From: Anthoceros angustus
Taxonomy: Eukaryota; Streptophyta; Anthocerotopsida; Anthocerotales; Anthocerotaceae
Reading direction: 5' to 3'
Length of the DNA stretch: 64,000 nt
Assembly: GCA_010909165.1 (NCBI GenBank)
Contig: VJWM01000220.1
Coordinates: forward strand, 124,001-188,000
This document shows, piece by piece, positions 10,117 through 22,381 of the stretch; positions within the stretch are counted from its first letter, which is position 1, and every line of letters starts with the position of its first letter. The position numbers and the translations under genes were made by a program. The notes beneath the pieces were generated by a model. The model was not told where the DNA came from and did not search any database. It saw only the letters and a program-made list of their open reading frames with translations.

Positions 10117-12857
10117 ATGCGGATGGTTGCTACGCGGAGATCTGAGGTAAGGGTGGTTGGGGATCCCGGGCTTGTGTGGGGATGGTGTTCGTGAAACCCT
10201 TCTTTTTGTCATTTGTGCGGATTGTTTGGTTGAGAATCCGGGAAAGGCTGTTCATGCGCAGCCTTGTGGTCCATTCTTACAACAATTGCGCAATCTGGTC
10301 TGTGGTGCAGTTGTGTCAGAGTAGCTGTTGGCATGAAGCCGATTTGGCCGGGTGTCATTGCTTCCAGTGCTTACCTGGTCAATTCTTCCAGTTCTTCTGG
10401 GCTAGGCAGGTGGTGAGGAAATGGCTGAACATTAGGTCGTCCGGGGACGAGTTCAATGCCGATGGCCCGGAGGAGGGGGATGAGAGTGATGAGGATGAAA
10501 AAGGTGCACAGCGTCGGCGGCTTTGTCGTTACGGCGTTGCCTCTGCTTTGCTTGCCTTTTGCCTTTCATGAATCTGACACTTGCTGGCCCTGCTCCAGGC
10601 GACTTCTTTGAGTGCCCTGATGTGGACCAGAGTTTGGTGAGAGCGAGAAGTGAGTTGTCAATTCTTGAGGAAACTACTCCAGGTGAGCCCTCTTTTGCTG
10701 CCCGCTTGGGTCGGCGTGTGTAGGGGCTATAGCACGGATGGATGCGGCCTCTGCCTGTCGGTACTTGATGAGCTATAACCTCGTTTCCACTTCTGGATGG
10801 CAGAAAAATTGGGAAGGCCTCAGAACAATGGATTACATCGATGGCAGTCGGAGCCCATCAGCTCGGATATGCTCAGGAGCCAGGAATACAGGTAATGAGC
10901 AGTCCGCTGTTGCTTCTTAATGGGATGTGATTGCCGACGCCGTGACTCATCTGGTATGTGTTTCTGTTGGTTGAAACAGAGTGTCAGTTGGGACCTGGAA
11001 TGTTGCCGGCAAACTACCTCCGGATGGTTTGGAGATCGAGGAGTGGTTAGATACATCTGAACCAGCAGATATCTACGTCCTCGGGTTGGTCCACGTTTTC
11101 CTTGTCCAACAGTTTCTTGATTTCAAGGTTCCGTGATGGGAATGTCCACTTAGTAGGAACCTCTCGAGTTGGCAGGTTTCAGGAAGTGGTTCCTTTGAAC
11201 GCCGGTAATGTCTTGGGTGCGGAAGACGATGGGCCGGCGGTGAAGTGGGATGCCTTGATTCGCCAAACTCTGAACAAAAAATTCACCCCAACCAAACCGA
11301 AGAGCTACAGCACCCCTGCTTCCCCGACCAGAGCTGATGTAACGGATGTGGTGTCTCGGCTGCAGTCTATCGTTGAGGGTGTTGTTCACAAGGATGAATC
11401 CTCAGCCTTGCTAGAGACTGAAGGAAACAGAAATCAGGGGCCTGAGACTAGAAGTAACCATGAGGCCCAAAAAGAGCAGGTGAACTCCCGAAGGAAAAAC
11501 AGGGAGTACTCTCGTACATGGTCTTCGTTCAGGTTGCCAGCCGACTCTGTAGATCTGGGCAGTAGCAAGGTGACGAGGACAGTGTCAGCAAGAGATGAGA
11601 ATATCTTCACCACAGAAGAGACTGTGGTGTCCCCTGTGTCTTCACCACTGCTTTCCAGAGGCGCCTCAGCCACAAAATCTACTTACCTGCGGCAAGGCTA
11701 CTCCCGCGTTGCCAGTAAGCAGATGGTCGGTATCTTCATCTCCGTTTGGGTCCGAACAAGCCTGCGACGCTATGTCCACAACATCAAGGTGTCCAGTGTG
11801 GGACTTGGTCTCATGGGTTACCTTGGCAATAAGGTATGACTTTCCAAGCTACACATCACCTACTGTATCATACGTGTGCTTTCCTTCCAAGAACTTACAC
11901 TCTTCTCTTCCCTTCTGTCGCAGGGTTCTGTGTCAATCAGTATGTCATTGCAACAAACAAGCTTCTGCTTCGTCTGCTCCCACTTGACGTCTGGGAACAA
12001 GGAAGGTGATGAACTGCGCAGGAACTCTGATGTGGCAGAGATACTTAAGAGGACGCACTTTCCTAGGACTGCAAAGTCCATAAGGCAGGATCTTCCGGAC
12101 ACCATTTTGGCTCACGAGTGAGTATCAGCTCAATGTCCACTGTCCTTCGATATCTTGCATTGCTATGGGCTCGGCTATCTCAAGTGCTAACTCACTTGTC
12201 TACTGTCCTTTCACTGCACATTACAGTCGGATCATATGGTTGGGAGACCTAAACTACCGCCTAACTTCATCACACTCTGAGACGAGGAAGCTGGTAGCTC
12301 AAGAGCAATGGGAGAGCCTCCTCACGAAAGACCAAGTAAGATCATTGCTGCTCATCCAATCACCGTCTCCTTTGAGAAATTCCTCCAACAACCCTCACTC
12401 GATTCATTGTTGTCCTTGTCCATGACAGCTTAAGCTCGAACAGGCTGCTGGGCGTGTGTTTGATGGGTGGCGAGAAGGGGTCATCTACTTTGCTCCCACG
12501 TACAAGTATGTCATGGATTCCGACCAATACTTCGGGGAGGTCCAAAAGCCAGGAGAGAAGCAGCGTGCACCTGCCTGGTAAAGTCTCAAGCCGATTCTCC
12601 TTTCTTCCTCATGTCTCTGGTGCCCGGTCTCACCTTGGTGCTTGTGCAGGTGTGATCGGATTCTGTGGTATGGAAAAGGTCTCAGACTGCTGTCCTACGT
12701 GCGCGCGGAGTCCAGACTTTCTGACCATCGCCCAGTCAGCGCCGTCTTCTTTGCCGAAGTGGAATTTGACTCCCGCAAGTTCAAGAAAACCTTGACAAGC
12801 CCCGACGTGGACGGCATCTTGCAGCGAGGTCGGGACCTCCAGAGAAGCTTGCGGTGA
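10117..12857 (+). CDS. type I inositol polyphosphate 5-phosphatase
   Basis: Ten exons fit in phase: 10117-10146, 10392-10503, 10599-10682, 10804-10891, 10980-11084, 11176-11833, 11924-12117, 12227-12335, 12429-12577 and 12650-12857, about 578 aa. The N-terminus has the plant-specific VVRKWLNI motif followed by an acidic stretch. The catalytic exonuclease-endonuclease-phosphatase fold begins at VGTWNVAGK (near residue 108). A long Ser/Lys-rich insertion, typical of plant type I enzymes, fills exon 6. GDLNYR (near 430), PAWCDRILW (near 510) and SDHRPV (near 530) are the metal- and phosphate-binding motifs. The enzyme should remove the 5-phosphate from soluble inositol phosphates and possibly phosphoinositides in the cytoplasm or at membranes. 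The 10-codon first exon is inferred only from phase and a GTAAGG donor, so the start is the weakest part. Confidence 0.9.
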
Positions 12858-13295
12858 AAGGCGTGGCGTCTGCCGAACTCCCCCGTGACCTGTGCCGACA
12901 AAGCGAGGGGAAAAGTTCGCGCAAGAACCAACACTCGCCGACATAGCCTTGTCAAGAAGGAGCATAAATTTCTTTTAGGCTGAAATTTGCATTCCTACTT
13001 TTCATGCTTCGGTTACTGTTGTGTACAGAGACGTAAGTTTGTACAGTAACGGCACTGTATCACCTGGTTGTAATAAGGAAGAAGGTCAAGGCGAAAAGTC
13101 GTTTAATTCGTTATTGTGGAAACGAAATCCGTTAGTCATGTCTGGACGCATGGCCTTCGAGTCCGAGCCGTGGCAACAACAACAGTTTTGTTTATATCCA
13201 ATATGCACTAACGTGGTGGCCAAAGTACATATCCGGGCGCACAGCAGAGAAGGGAGGGAGTCAAATTCCGAGGCCAGAAGTGAGCTTGCGCGAAA
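12858..13295. other. intergenic region
   Basis: 3' flank of the 5-phosphatase gene and upstream region of the SOUL gene. No additional gene, repeat or RNA was seen. Confidence 0.5.
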
Positions 13296-14130
13296 ATGCA
13301 CTTCGTGAACTTTCTGAGCTTGTTGCTCCTGACGGGAGTGGCCCTGGCAGCAGGGCTCCAGGATGCGCACCCAGCTCTCAGCTCCGAGACCGAGACCCCC
13401 CAGTACAGCGTGGTGCACACGGAGTCCGACTTCCAGATCCGGCTCTACAGGCGCAGTGTGTGGGCCTGTGCTACGGTCACCGATGCCTCCTTCCTTGCTG
13501 CCACGGTCAAGGGATTCCACAGGTCAGACCTCTTCTTCTTCAATCTCCGTCTTCTGCTTCTGCTTTAGCTTCGTCTTCGTCCTGGCCTTGAACCCGTGGG
13601 TGACTTGCCGTGTTGTGGTTATGGGCAGGTTGTTCCAGTACATCGAAGGAGCCAACTTGAATTGGTCGCACATCCCCATGACTGCGCCGGCGCTGACAGG
13701 CCTGAACCCCACAGCCGGGCCCTTCAGCTCCGCCGCCTACATCGTCCGGCTCTACCTGCCCACAGCCTTCCAGGATGTGCCGCCCACCCCAATCCCTGAG
13801 GTGGATGTGGGGTTCGAGCGCTGGCCTGAAGTGTGCATCGCCACCCGCACCTTCTCCGGCTTCGCCAAAGACAACAACGTCGCCAAGGAGGCAGCCTCCC
13901 TGGCTGCCAGCCTGGAGAGGAGCCCCTGGGCGAACGCCACTGTAGGTGCCCCTGTGCCTGGCAGGGACTCCTACGCCATCGCCCAGTACAGCGGGCCCTT
14001 CACCATTACCGGGAGAGTGAACGAGGTGTGGGTCACCCTGCCCGACTCCTTCCTCAAATACGGTTGCCAGGCTCCGGGAAATTCAGCCTCGGACTCTGCC
14101 TCTGCCTGTGAAGGAAAGTGTACAGTGTAG
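13296..14130 (+). CDS. SOUL-family heme-binding protein, secreted type
   Basis: Two exons, 13296-13522 and 13629-14130, join in phase at an Arg codon and give about 242 aa. Residues 1-19 form a signal peptide with a Leu-rich core (FLSLLLLTGVALAAG). The body has SOUL/HBP features: an N-terminal YSVVHTESDFQIRLY strand, a central YIEGAN segment, IPMTAPAL, and a C-terminal RVNEVWVTLP strand. SOUL/HBP proteins bind heme or tetrapyrroles. The secretory signal implies the endomembrane system or extracellular space rather than plastid. The C-terminus is Ser/Cys-rich and not conserved in the family as far as I can tell. Confidence 0.88.
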
Positions 14131-14245
14131 GACTCAGCATGTCCATAGTCATGGCTTCCTTGAAGCAGCTTCTCTTGTTATATAGTACCTACAAGCCTTG
14201 GAGAGACTGGAATTCCGAGCCTCCTCCTCCTTTGTTGCTGAACAA

Positions 14246-15091
14246 TTAAGAGTGTTTGGGAAACTTATCAAAGTTCACCACATCAAGCATGTTTTCTCTC
14301 GGTTCCCTGAGCAGTGCTGGCCGCCTGGGTCCATCCCATCGTCTTTGCAGAACTTGCAGAGCCTTCCGTGCAATCTCAAAAGGCAGAAAGTCTCCTCGCA
14401 AGCCTCTCCTTTCCACCTCCTCTTCCATCACGTCCATGATAACCATAGGATCGAACGGGCCAAACCCGGATGCAAAGAATGCTCCACACGCCTGCAAGCC
14501 ACACCAGGAAACATGTTACATCCTCTCATTCTCTTCTCATGTGCCTAAGGGCCTGCATGATGGCGTGCAAATAGGCACCATCTCACCTCGGCACAGGCTG
14601 CCCCGATCTTGGAGCTCTCCTCGCTGTCTAGGCCTCCCTCCACAAGCTCTGATCTCAGCTGCTCCTTCAGCCACTCCACTTCCTGGTGCTTTAGGGTTAT
14701 GGCACAAGGGCAAGGCAATGCAAAATGCAGGAATTGTTGCCATCCAGGCTTATTGTAAGATGCTTCCCTGCATTGGATTGCAGGAACTGTAAAAATGCCT
14801 GGCAGAGAAGGAGGAACGTGCACCAACCTGAACTCCAAACTCGCCACTGTTGGAGGCTGAATTCCCCAGCCTGAATGCCCGCAGGCTTGAAGAGCGGGAG
14901 CCGGGCGCACCCAGGGTTGCTGGCAGCAAGGAATCGGAATGGCGACGCCAGCCCCTGGCAGCGGGCCCGGCGAGGCAGCAGGAGGAGGCCGGGAGGGGCC
15001 CCTTTCGGTGCAGCCCTAGCTGAGACAAACCGCGGGTGAAGCATCTGCATCCACCACCAAAGGCAAGCGCCATCGCAGCGGGACGAGACAA
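14246..15091 (-). CDS. hypothetical protein, probable organelle presequence
   Basis: Three minus-strand exons keep phase 0 at every junction: 14828-15091, 14587-14688 and 14246-14491, about 203 aa. The first ~75 residues are rich in Arg, Ser, Gly and Leu and almost free of acidic residues, suggesting a mitochondrial or plastid presequence. Exon 2 is an acidic amphipathic helix (EVEWLKEQLRSELVEGG). Exon 3 encodes ACGAFFASGFGPFDPMVIMD followed by a charged, helical C-terminus. I do not recognise the family. It is divergently placed with the DUF538 gene, 290 bp apart. Clean splice sites and phase support it as real. Confidence 0.65.
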
Positions 15092-15381
15092 CTCACAGCG
15101 CTACAACACGACATCCCATGCTGCTGATGCTATGGCTGAACTGGATGCGGATTGCGGAAGCTGGCGATTTGCGCAAAGCGCATATGCCTCGCTGGGACAC
15201 GACATGTGTCGTGTGATATGACCTATACGGCAAGCACATCAAATGGTCCGTCCTCAACCCCTTCATCTGCCTCTGCCATCCTGACCCTCAGCCACAGCCA
15301 CAGCCACAGCAACCTTCCTGCTTCCCGCAAGTTTCCGCTTCCTTCTGCTCTCGTCTCCTCCCGCACTCTCCAACAACAGGT

Positions 15382-16052
15382 ATGGCACAATCTGGGCTCC
15401 TCGCGCTGCTGCTGCTTCTTGCAGCTGCGGCCTGCGCCTCCGCGAGCGTGTTCGACGTGCTGTACGAATACGGCCTCCCCAGCGGCCTGCTGCCTCCCAC
15501 CGTCACCAGCTACAAGCTTTCCGCCAACGGCGAATTCTCCGTGGAGCTTGCGGGAGAGACCTACTGCACATTCGAGGACAAGGTGTACTATGAGAAGCAG
15601 ATCACCGGCACGCTTTCCTACGGGGCCATCAAGAATCTGAGCGGGATCAAAGCCAAGCAATCCATCTTCTGGTTCTCCGTCACCGGCATCCGCGTGGACG
15701 TGCCCAGCACTGGCTTCATCTACTTCGACGTCGGCTTCGTCTCCAAGAAGCTGTCCCTCACCCTGTTTGAGGGTATCCCCACCTGCACCAAAGGTGCCGT
15801 AGTGGCTGCTCAGGACCTCGGCCTTTCCTTCGCGTCTTGGCTGGACCAGGTGAGTTTTCCATGTCTGCAAGTTACCACTCATTTCCACCAGCACCATTCT
15901 TTGCTGGGCATTTCTTTACATTCTGTGTTACCTGGTGATGACTTGTCCTGCATCTTACATTTCTGCGCTGTTCTTGATGGCAGGCTCTGTCTGGGAAGCT
16001 CGCTGTCAATGCTCCCAACAATCTGAACAGGAAATTCGCTCAGACAGCCTGA
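15382..16052 (+). CDS. DUF538 family secreted protein
   Basis: Two exons, 15382-15849 and 15984-16052, join in phase 0 and give 178 aa. Residues 1-22 form a signal peptide (poly-Leu then Ala-rich, cleavage likely after CASA). The mature part begins VFDVLYEYGLPSGLLPPTV, the hallmark DUF538 opening, and continues with KVYYEKQITGTLSYGAIKNL, the conserved central strands. DUF538 proteins resemble the lipid-binding BPI fold. Roles in stress and cell-wall or membrane contexts have been proposed, but the molecular function is uncertain. The 5' flank contains a short CCACAG microsatellite. Confidence 0.9.
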
Positions 16053-18029
16053 GCGATGCCGGTTGAGCTGGTGGTAGGGCTTGCCAAGTGGAGAATATGG
16101 GCACACCTGCATACCCGTAAATAAGGAGGAGGAGTCGTGGAAGATACATATGTATAGTTGTCTTGTTAGCTAGTAATGTATTGGAACGCCAGCAAGGTTG
16201 CAAGCTCCCTAAGGGGCTATGCTCTTCGGTGTTTTCCCTGGATAAAGCTGTGCAAGCGGCCTAGTCTACCGAGATTGTGATATGCGCAGAGTTGCTAGAA
16301 ATTTGCCTCCAATGCAGGGTGACCCCTTTCCAACAAGCGTGCATATGTTGTTCCGAACGGATATGGCATACATTTTGGATGACAGAAATGGCAAACCCTT
16401 TTTCTTCTGCTCTGTCTCCAAGTACAACCTGGAAAGGTGTAAACCGCTGTCTGTGAGACATCGTGTTCTGTCACTCCCTTGTCATTTTCTGCAACCTTGC
16501 GAGATCGATCTCTTGTATGTACATACTGGCTGCGTGTTCAGACCAAGGACGGTGGGCCGGACAGCAATGTGTCCACTATCATTGTCGGATGCTTTTTTTA
16601 TTTTTTATTTGAAACCCGATTTTAATTTTGATCGCTAAAATCAGGGCTTTCTGAGATAGATAGATGCCTCGGCAGATTCAATATGTCAGTCGAAGTCCAC
16701 ACCCTCCTGCCGTGTAACAGCAGCCCAGATGGAAGATGTGCTGTTCTGCTTGTTACCACACTGATCTGTTCTGTAGCACGCAGCAGAACTGCTGGTGTTC
16801 CAGGATCACACCAGGGATGACATGCCAGTTCTTGAAGGAGAAGATCGTCGGACCCAGCGAGGAGTCCCACGAGCAGGATGTGGAAGTCACAGTGCAACCC
16901 AAAATAAACAAACAGTGCAAGCAGGAACTTGAAGTCCAATTTGAGGCACTTCCAGAGGCCATGGGCAACAGGATGAGATTGAAGTACAGTGATAGTGCTC
17001 ACACTAGCTAACAGATTTTCGCAAAGAAAAACCGTGTATTCACAACCAACTTCCAGACTCTGTATCCATGATGGTGCAGTGATTCCGACTTGCTCTCTGA
17101 CTGCTTGTGCGATTGTCAAAAAAAATTCTTCATATTCACAGCTCTCGAGTGATCAGCGAACGTTTTGAGCCAACAGGACTCAGCATGCATCATTCAGCCT
17201 GAGTTGAGGTGACATCCTGTAGGCTTAAACGCATGTTTGGGCCTAGGAGTCGTGCTGTCGCACTAGTTTGCCCTTTTGCTTCCATTTCCTTCATAAAGAC
17301 GTCCCATCATTCGGATGCGATTGCAACCCCTTGTTCACATACAACATCCATCAACAGATACGACAGAAATGTCCTGTTCCGTATACAAATGCTCAAGGGC
17401 AATTCGTGGCCACAACTGCCCTGTTATGCAGAGTTCCACGTCTTCAACTTCTATTGCCTGCCAGCACATACCCAAGTACGCACAATCCTGCCCTCTGAAA
17501 ATCACACCGAGGTCAAGGATACTCTGCTGTGGTTGTTCCCACACCTGACATGGTCTGCACCAGTTTCACCTCTCCAAACTGTAGTGATGACCAGTTCTCG
17601 AGGATCACCAAACAAGCAAGCAAAGCAGCCTGCTGCAAACAATGAAATCCAACCTGAGTTCCAAGGACAGCAACACAGTGCGGGACTTGCTACTTTGGGG
17701 GGCTGTCGTCAAACTGCATGATATAGTACATACGAGGGTTGATGGGGAAGTCGTAGGAGAGCAGGACCCGTCTAGAAACCCCCAGACGAGCGGAATGTGG
17801 AAGCAAGAGCGCCAGAGCATTCCAAAATAACAAACCGTTCAGGCAGGTACTTAGTCCGATGTCGAGGGACGTCCAGCGGCCATGCCCTACGCCTACGCCA
17901 CATATACATTGCAGGAACGATCGGATTCAAGTACAATGATAGCGCACGCACAAGCTAAAGGAGTTTCCAATCTGAATTTGCCAGTCCAACAATTCCTACC
18001 CTCCTGGCAGTGGGGAGGGCACGGTTGCC
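16053..18029. other. 2-kb region with a diverged duplicated segment
   Basis: No complete gene could be built. Two stretches, about 16770-17015 and 17725-17965, align to each other in the same order and orientation. For example, AGTACAGTGATAGTGCTCAC at 16983 pairs with AGTACAATGATAGCGCACGC at 17930, and CCCAAAATAAACAAACAGTG pairs with CCAAAATAACAAACCGTTCA. On the minus strand both can encode hydrophobic segments (…KFLLALFVYFG…), but frames shift between copies. This may be an eroded tandem pair of membrane-protein exons or a non-coding duplication. Confidence 0.4.
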
Positions 18030-20394
18030 ATGGCCTTTGGCTACCTGGTGGTGTGCTCACCCGTAGACGTGGGCGTTACCTGCTGGGATTTGGCAACGGG
18101 AGCTCCCTTGACGCATCTGCGCTCCTGTGCGGCTCCCCGCAATGCTCTGACCTGCATAGGAGATCATTATCTAGCTGCCGCTCAGGTGCATAAGCCTCCC
18201 GCCGCCGGAGGCTCCATCTTCTTCTGGGCTTGGCACAAGGTGAGCCGCCGCCTTTGTTTGCGTTGCTGCGCCAGGCAGTTACTTGCCTGGTGCAAATTGG
18301 GTGCTGGGTTCTGGTGTGGCCATTGACTGCTGCAGCCCATGGATGCTCAACGCTGTTACAGAATCAAGTTGCGGTGAAAAGCTTTCCGGTTGAACCCATC
18401 GGACCGCTCGCCTCTACGATTGACGGAACCTATCTCGCTGGTGGTGGCAGCTCCGGAAGAATTTACCTGTGGGAGGTGGGCAGAATGGTTTTTTCAACAC
18501 ATGGCTTTGCTACTCCCCAGCCTATGCCACATCTGGGTCTCGCTTTTGTTGGACAGACAGAATGGAATGGTGGGTGTGACATTAGATCATCTGGCTTGTG
18601 TTCAGATACCTACTGGCAAGCTCGTCAAAGTTTGGCCAGGGCACTACAAAGCCGTAAGCTGTCTAGTTTTCTCTGATGATGATTCTCTGCTCATTTCTGG
18701 CGCTGAAGATGGGCTTGTCAACGTGTGGAACCTGGTCAGGTGGGTGTGTCCTACATTGGTGTGTTGTCTCCTGTGACCTCAAATTCTGGAAAGCCCTATG
18801 CACAGCTTCAGTAGTATTTGGTTCAATTTACTTCCATCATGTCTGCAAGCCTTTGTGCAAGTATATGTGTGGACGGAGTTCTTCTCCAAAAACAGGGCTT
18901 GAGAAGTCTTACCCTTAAATTTGTTTCCACAGCTTTTGAGGTAGCTGAAGTTTGCAGTGTTACAGGGTGGCAGATGCTATGGAGGACACAAACATGGTGG
19001 AAGCACAAGTGCCAGCAATGTATGGGTGGTCAGATCACACTCTCCCAGTGACCGGGCTTTTGGCTGGCTCAGGCTCATCAAGTGCCATTGTGGTATCTTG
19101 TTCGCTGGATCATACTTGCAAGGTGTCTGAACTTTTAGCTCTGTCCTATTCAGCGTTTAAATTATGTCCTGAGGTTCTCTGGTCTGTAATACGGAGCGAC
19201 ATGTCCTTTGTGCAGATATGGAGCCTTGCATTAGGAACACTTCTCCGATCCATAGTTTTTCCGACAGCATTAAATGCTGTGGCCTTAGACACTGGGGAGT
19301 ATGCTTTGTATGCTGGTGGAACAGATGGCAGGATATTCATCACGGCTCTTAATTTCGGAGTACCCACCACTTCTGGCATCATCGGGGATGGCCTCCTTGG
19401 AACAGATGCTGCCCTTGTTGGCCACAGGTGATGGTTGTCCGGATGATGCGGCTGTTGACAGATTTGAAAGACCCTTTTGGATTTCCACATGAGCCAATTT
19501 CTCACTTGAAGTATTATTAGGTGATGATAGCCGAGCTGTCACTGCTCTGGCATTCAGCATGGATGGAGTGTCGCTAGTGTCTGGTTCAGAAGATGGAACT
19601 GCACGAGTATGGGATACCGTTAGTCGCCAGGTGGTCCGGACCTTTACCCACAGCAAAGGTAAGATACTTTAATTGTGGGTCCTTGCAGCACCTGTTGATG
19701 ACGAGAATACAATTGTGGCAATAGTATGCATGGTGTAGCTCCAGAGCCCATCACTTGTCACTGATTTGAGCTGTCTCTGCAGGCCCGATAAGCAACCTAC
19801 TGGTATTGCCTCGACCGCCCACATTGCAAGCTGGGTCTACAGCAGAGCAGCAAGGCCGCAAAAGAGTAGCCATCCTTCCAGTGGCGCAACTTGCAAAGTA
19901 TACGGTTCCAGAAACAACATCTCAAGATCAGAATCCCTGGGATGGCCCATTGGTCGTCCTGCCTTCCAACGATGATGAAGATCAGGCACTGTGCTATAGT
20001 CAGGTCGCCATGGAACGCCAAATCAAGGAACTGGAGGTAAGGCAACTGTGTCTTCCCTTCATTGACATGCAGGCCTTCTTCAATCTCCTGCTGAATTATG
20101 CTGACCACTTCGTATTGCTTCATGTCATGTTGCTCGCAGCAACGAGGGTCGACCGCTGCAATGCAGATGGAGTTGGAGCGATTGAGATCAGAACTGCGGC
20201 GGGCTCTGAACAATGGTCAGCAATGGCAACAGCTTCACCAGGAGCTGTATTGTTTTTGTGTTGATGAGCTTATGGGGCCAGCCAACAAGGATAGAGAGGA
20301 GGAGGACGAAAAAGAAAGTGAGAAAGACAGAGAAAAAGAAAAGGAGAAAGGAAGGGCTCGTGGTAAGGTGGCTGATAAGAGTAGAGATAAATGA
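18030..20394 (+). CDS. RID3: WD40 protein of the RID3/IPI3/WDR18 type
   Basis: Eight exons in consistent phase: 18030-18239, 18362-18475, 18606-18739, 18966-19122, 19216-19427, 19531-19658, 19783-20036 and 20140-20394, about 487 aa. Several WD repeats are readable, including LISGAEDGLVNVWNLVR, VSCSLDHTCKIWSLALG and LVSGSEDGTARVWD. The SFPVEPIGPLA and SGRIYLWE stretches and the C-terminal coiled coil (QMELERLRSELRRALNN) match plant ROOT INITIATION DEFECTIVE 3. RID3 is the counterpart of yeast Ipi3 and animal WDR18, which act in the Rix1 complex in 60S ribosome assembly. The last ~35 residues are a Lys/Glu/Asp/Arg-rich tail. The exon 6 acceptor is the AG in GATGATAG, because the nearer TTATTAG would introduce a stop. 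Confidence 0.88.
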
Positions 20395-20856
20395 CCGCAT
20401 TCCCAATTTTGACCGCATCGGTGAGTAGGTTCTGCAGTAGACTGGGCATCTTCCCACTTGTGGGACGTGCTTGCGATAGGTACCGGTTGAGGAGACTAGT
20501 AGCTAGGAAGGAGCAACGTGTTTTGGACTTCCACACTTCAAGAGCGTGGATTTTGACGCATGCGAGGGATTCTTGGCGTGGGAAACAACCACTGTCTGTA
20601 AAGTACATCTGCAGAATGGTATAACATGGAAGACCCACCAGATGGCTAGTTCCCCCATCATACCCCTCATTGCACGATAGTGGAAAGCGCATTAGATATG
20701 GGTCTCACAACGGGAAGAAACAAGTTTCAGTCGAACTGGACTACACCGCGGGGTCGGGGCTGTGCCTGGACGGAGGACTTGCTAAAAGACTCAACACACA
20801 GTGAATACACAACTGAAGCTACATTGCATTGCCTCATTCCTGGCCCCAACTGTGCT
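20395..20856. other. convergent 3' intergenic region
   Basis: Lies between the ends of the RID3-like gene (+) and the SOD gene (-). No gene or repeat was identified. Confidence 0.5.
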
Positions 20857-21976
20857 TTAAGAGGCTGCCTGAAAGCCAATGACACCTGCAGAACCCACCC
20901 CACGAAACCATAGTCAGATAAGCCACGCACTCTAAAGACAGAACCAGCAAAACAACAGACAACTTTACTTACCACATGCAATTCTTCCTCCGGCATTTCC
21001 TGTCTGCTTGCTGAGCTCATGACCACCTGCACAAACACATGGAAGTAGACGCTCAGATGGGACTTATTGCTCCAGTTTAAAACGGAGAACTCTGCAGAAA
21101 CTCATACTGCTTAAGATACCTTTTCCAAGATCGTCACGGTCAGCATGAACAACCACAGCACGGCCAACAATAGAGTTGGGACCAGAGAGTGGAATCTACA
21201 CAAGAATATGTCAGCTCCAACACACGCGCATCCACAGTGGAAGGATTTAGAGAACACGAAAGCACATGGTCCTAGGAAGTAACAAACCTGAGCGTCGTGA
21301 AGCTGTAGGATTCCGACACCTGAAAAATCACGAAGCCGAGTAATGCTCAGAAAACCATCGTTCTTGACCATAAGCCAACTGGCAAGTGCTGGGAGACTGC
21401 AGAAACAAGTGGTGGAGACAACTACCATCCGGTCCAGCTTCAATGTTGCCAAGATCTCCTGCATGGCGGACGGGATCCTGAGGACCACCATGCTCCTTGC
21501 TTTCGGGATTGAAATGCGCCCCTGCAGATCCATATTGTGACTGACGTTAGAGGCAGTGTGGCATCCTAAAATCCATCAGAACCGGGAGAAAGCCTGAAAA
21601 GCATCCCCAAAACGGAAGACGGAGTCTCAAAATTTACCAGTAGACAAGCACCCGTTCGTGGTGTCACCTAGAGCGTGCACATGGAAACCATGTGGCCCTG
21701 GCTGCAGACCCTCGACTCTTGCATCCACGAAAGTCTTGCCTGTTCTCACACAATTGCACAGGGAGTGGTAAGGAAAGCTAGGCAATCCAGACATAACAGC
21801 AACCATCAAGCTACGGCAGTACAGAAGCACACAACGTGCAAGAAGATGGCCAGATAACGACGGAGTGGCAAATCTGGACACGCACCGCTGCCGTCGTCCG
21901 TGAAGGTCACCACTCCTTTAGTGCTCGGAGTGATGTCGCTGCCGACAAGAACGGCTACAGCTTTGAGGGGAGCCAT
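20857..21976 (-). CDS. CSD: Cu/Zn superoxide dismutase, cytosolic-type
   Basis: Seven minus-strand exons keep phase throughout: 21886-21976, 21638-21739, 21426-21521, 21288-21319, 21120-21195, 20973-21026 and 20857-20885, giving 159 aa. The start is [15 protein letters not shown], with no transit peptide. Conserved features are [17 protein letters not shown] (copper His pair and the disulfide Cys), [20 protein letters not shown] (bridging and zinc His), [20 protein letters not shown] (copper His and zinc-loop Asp) and [14 protein letters not shown] near the end. It dismutates superoxide to hydrogen peroxide and oxygen. The C-terminus ends QAAS, so no SKL/AKL peroxisomal signal. It shares a 405-bp divergent upstream region with the thioredoxin gene. 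Confidence 0.95.
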
Positions 21977-22381
21977 CTTTCACTGCCGGAACTGGAGAGG
22001 GTCCCGCGATGCAACAAAGGCGCAAGCCGTGAAAGTGAAGAGCCAATGCGAACGAATTTCAATGAACAGAAGATTCCAGACTTTCCCCTGCTGAAGCCCG
22101 AACTGACGCTTAACCGTAGTTTGTTCCGTGCGATGAGGAAACTTCCGAGGCTGCTGCACAGGGCTCTGCCACAGATTCGGAGCTGATTGGCTGGAGCTGT
22201 CTTGTCGTCTCTAGGTGACCGCATTACAATCACGATGGAAACGCTTAGGAACGAAGCGTAGGTCGATGTCTCGTCACTCTCGTGTAATCGCATTCTTGCA
22301 AGAGGCCAAGAAGAGAATTGCTCTCTGAATTGGAAGCTGAGGATCGGCCTGGGCCAGCTTGCATGTGCTGGGCCTTGCCAG
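21977..22381. promoter_or_regulatory. divergent promoter region, SOD / thioredoxin
   Basis: The 405 bp between the SOD start codon (minus strand, 21976) and the proposed thioredoxin start (plus strand, 22382) must hold both 5' UTRs and core promoters unless the thioredoxin start lies further upstream. No clear TATA box was recognised. Head-to-head arrangement could allow co-regulation of two redox genes, but this is inferred from spacing only. Confidence 0.5.
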
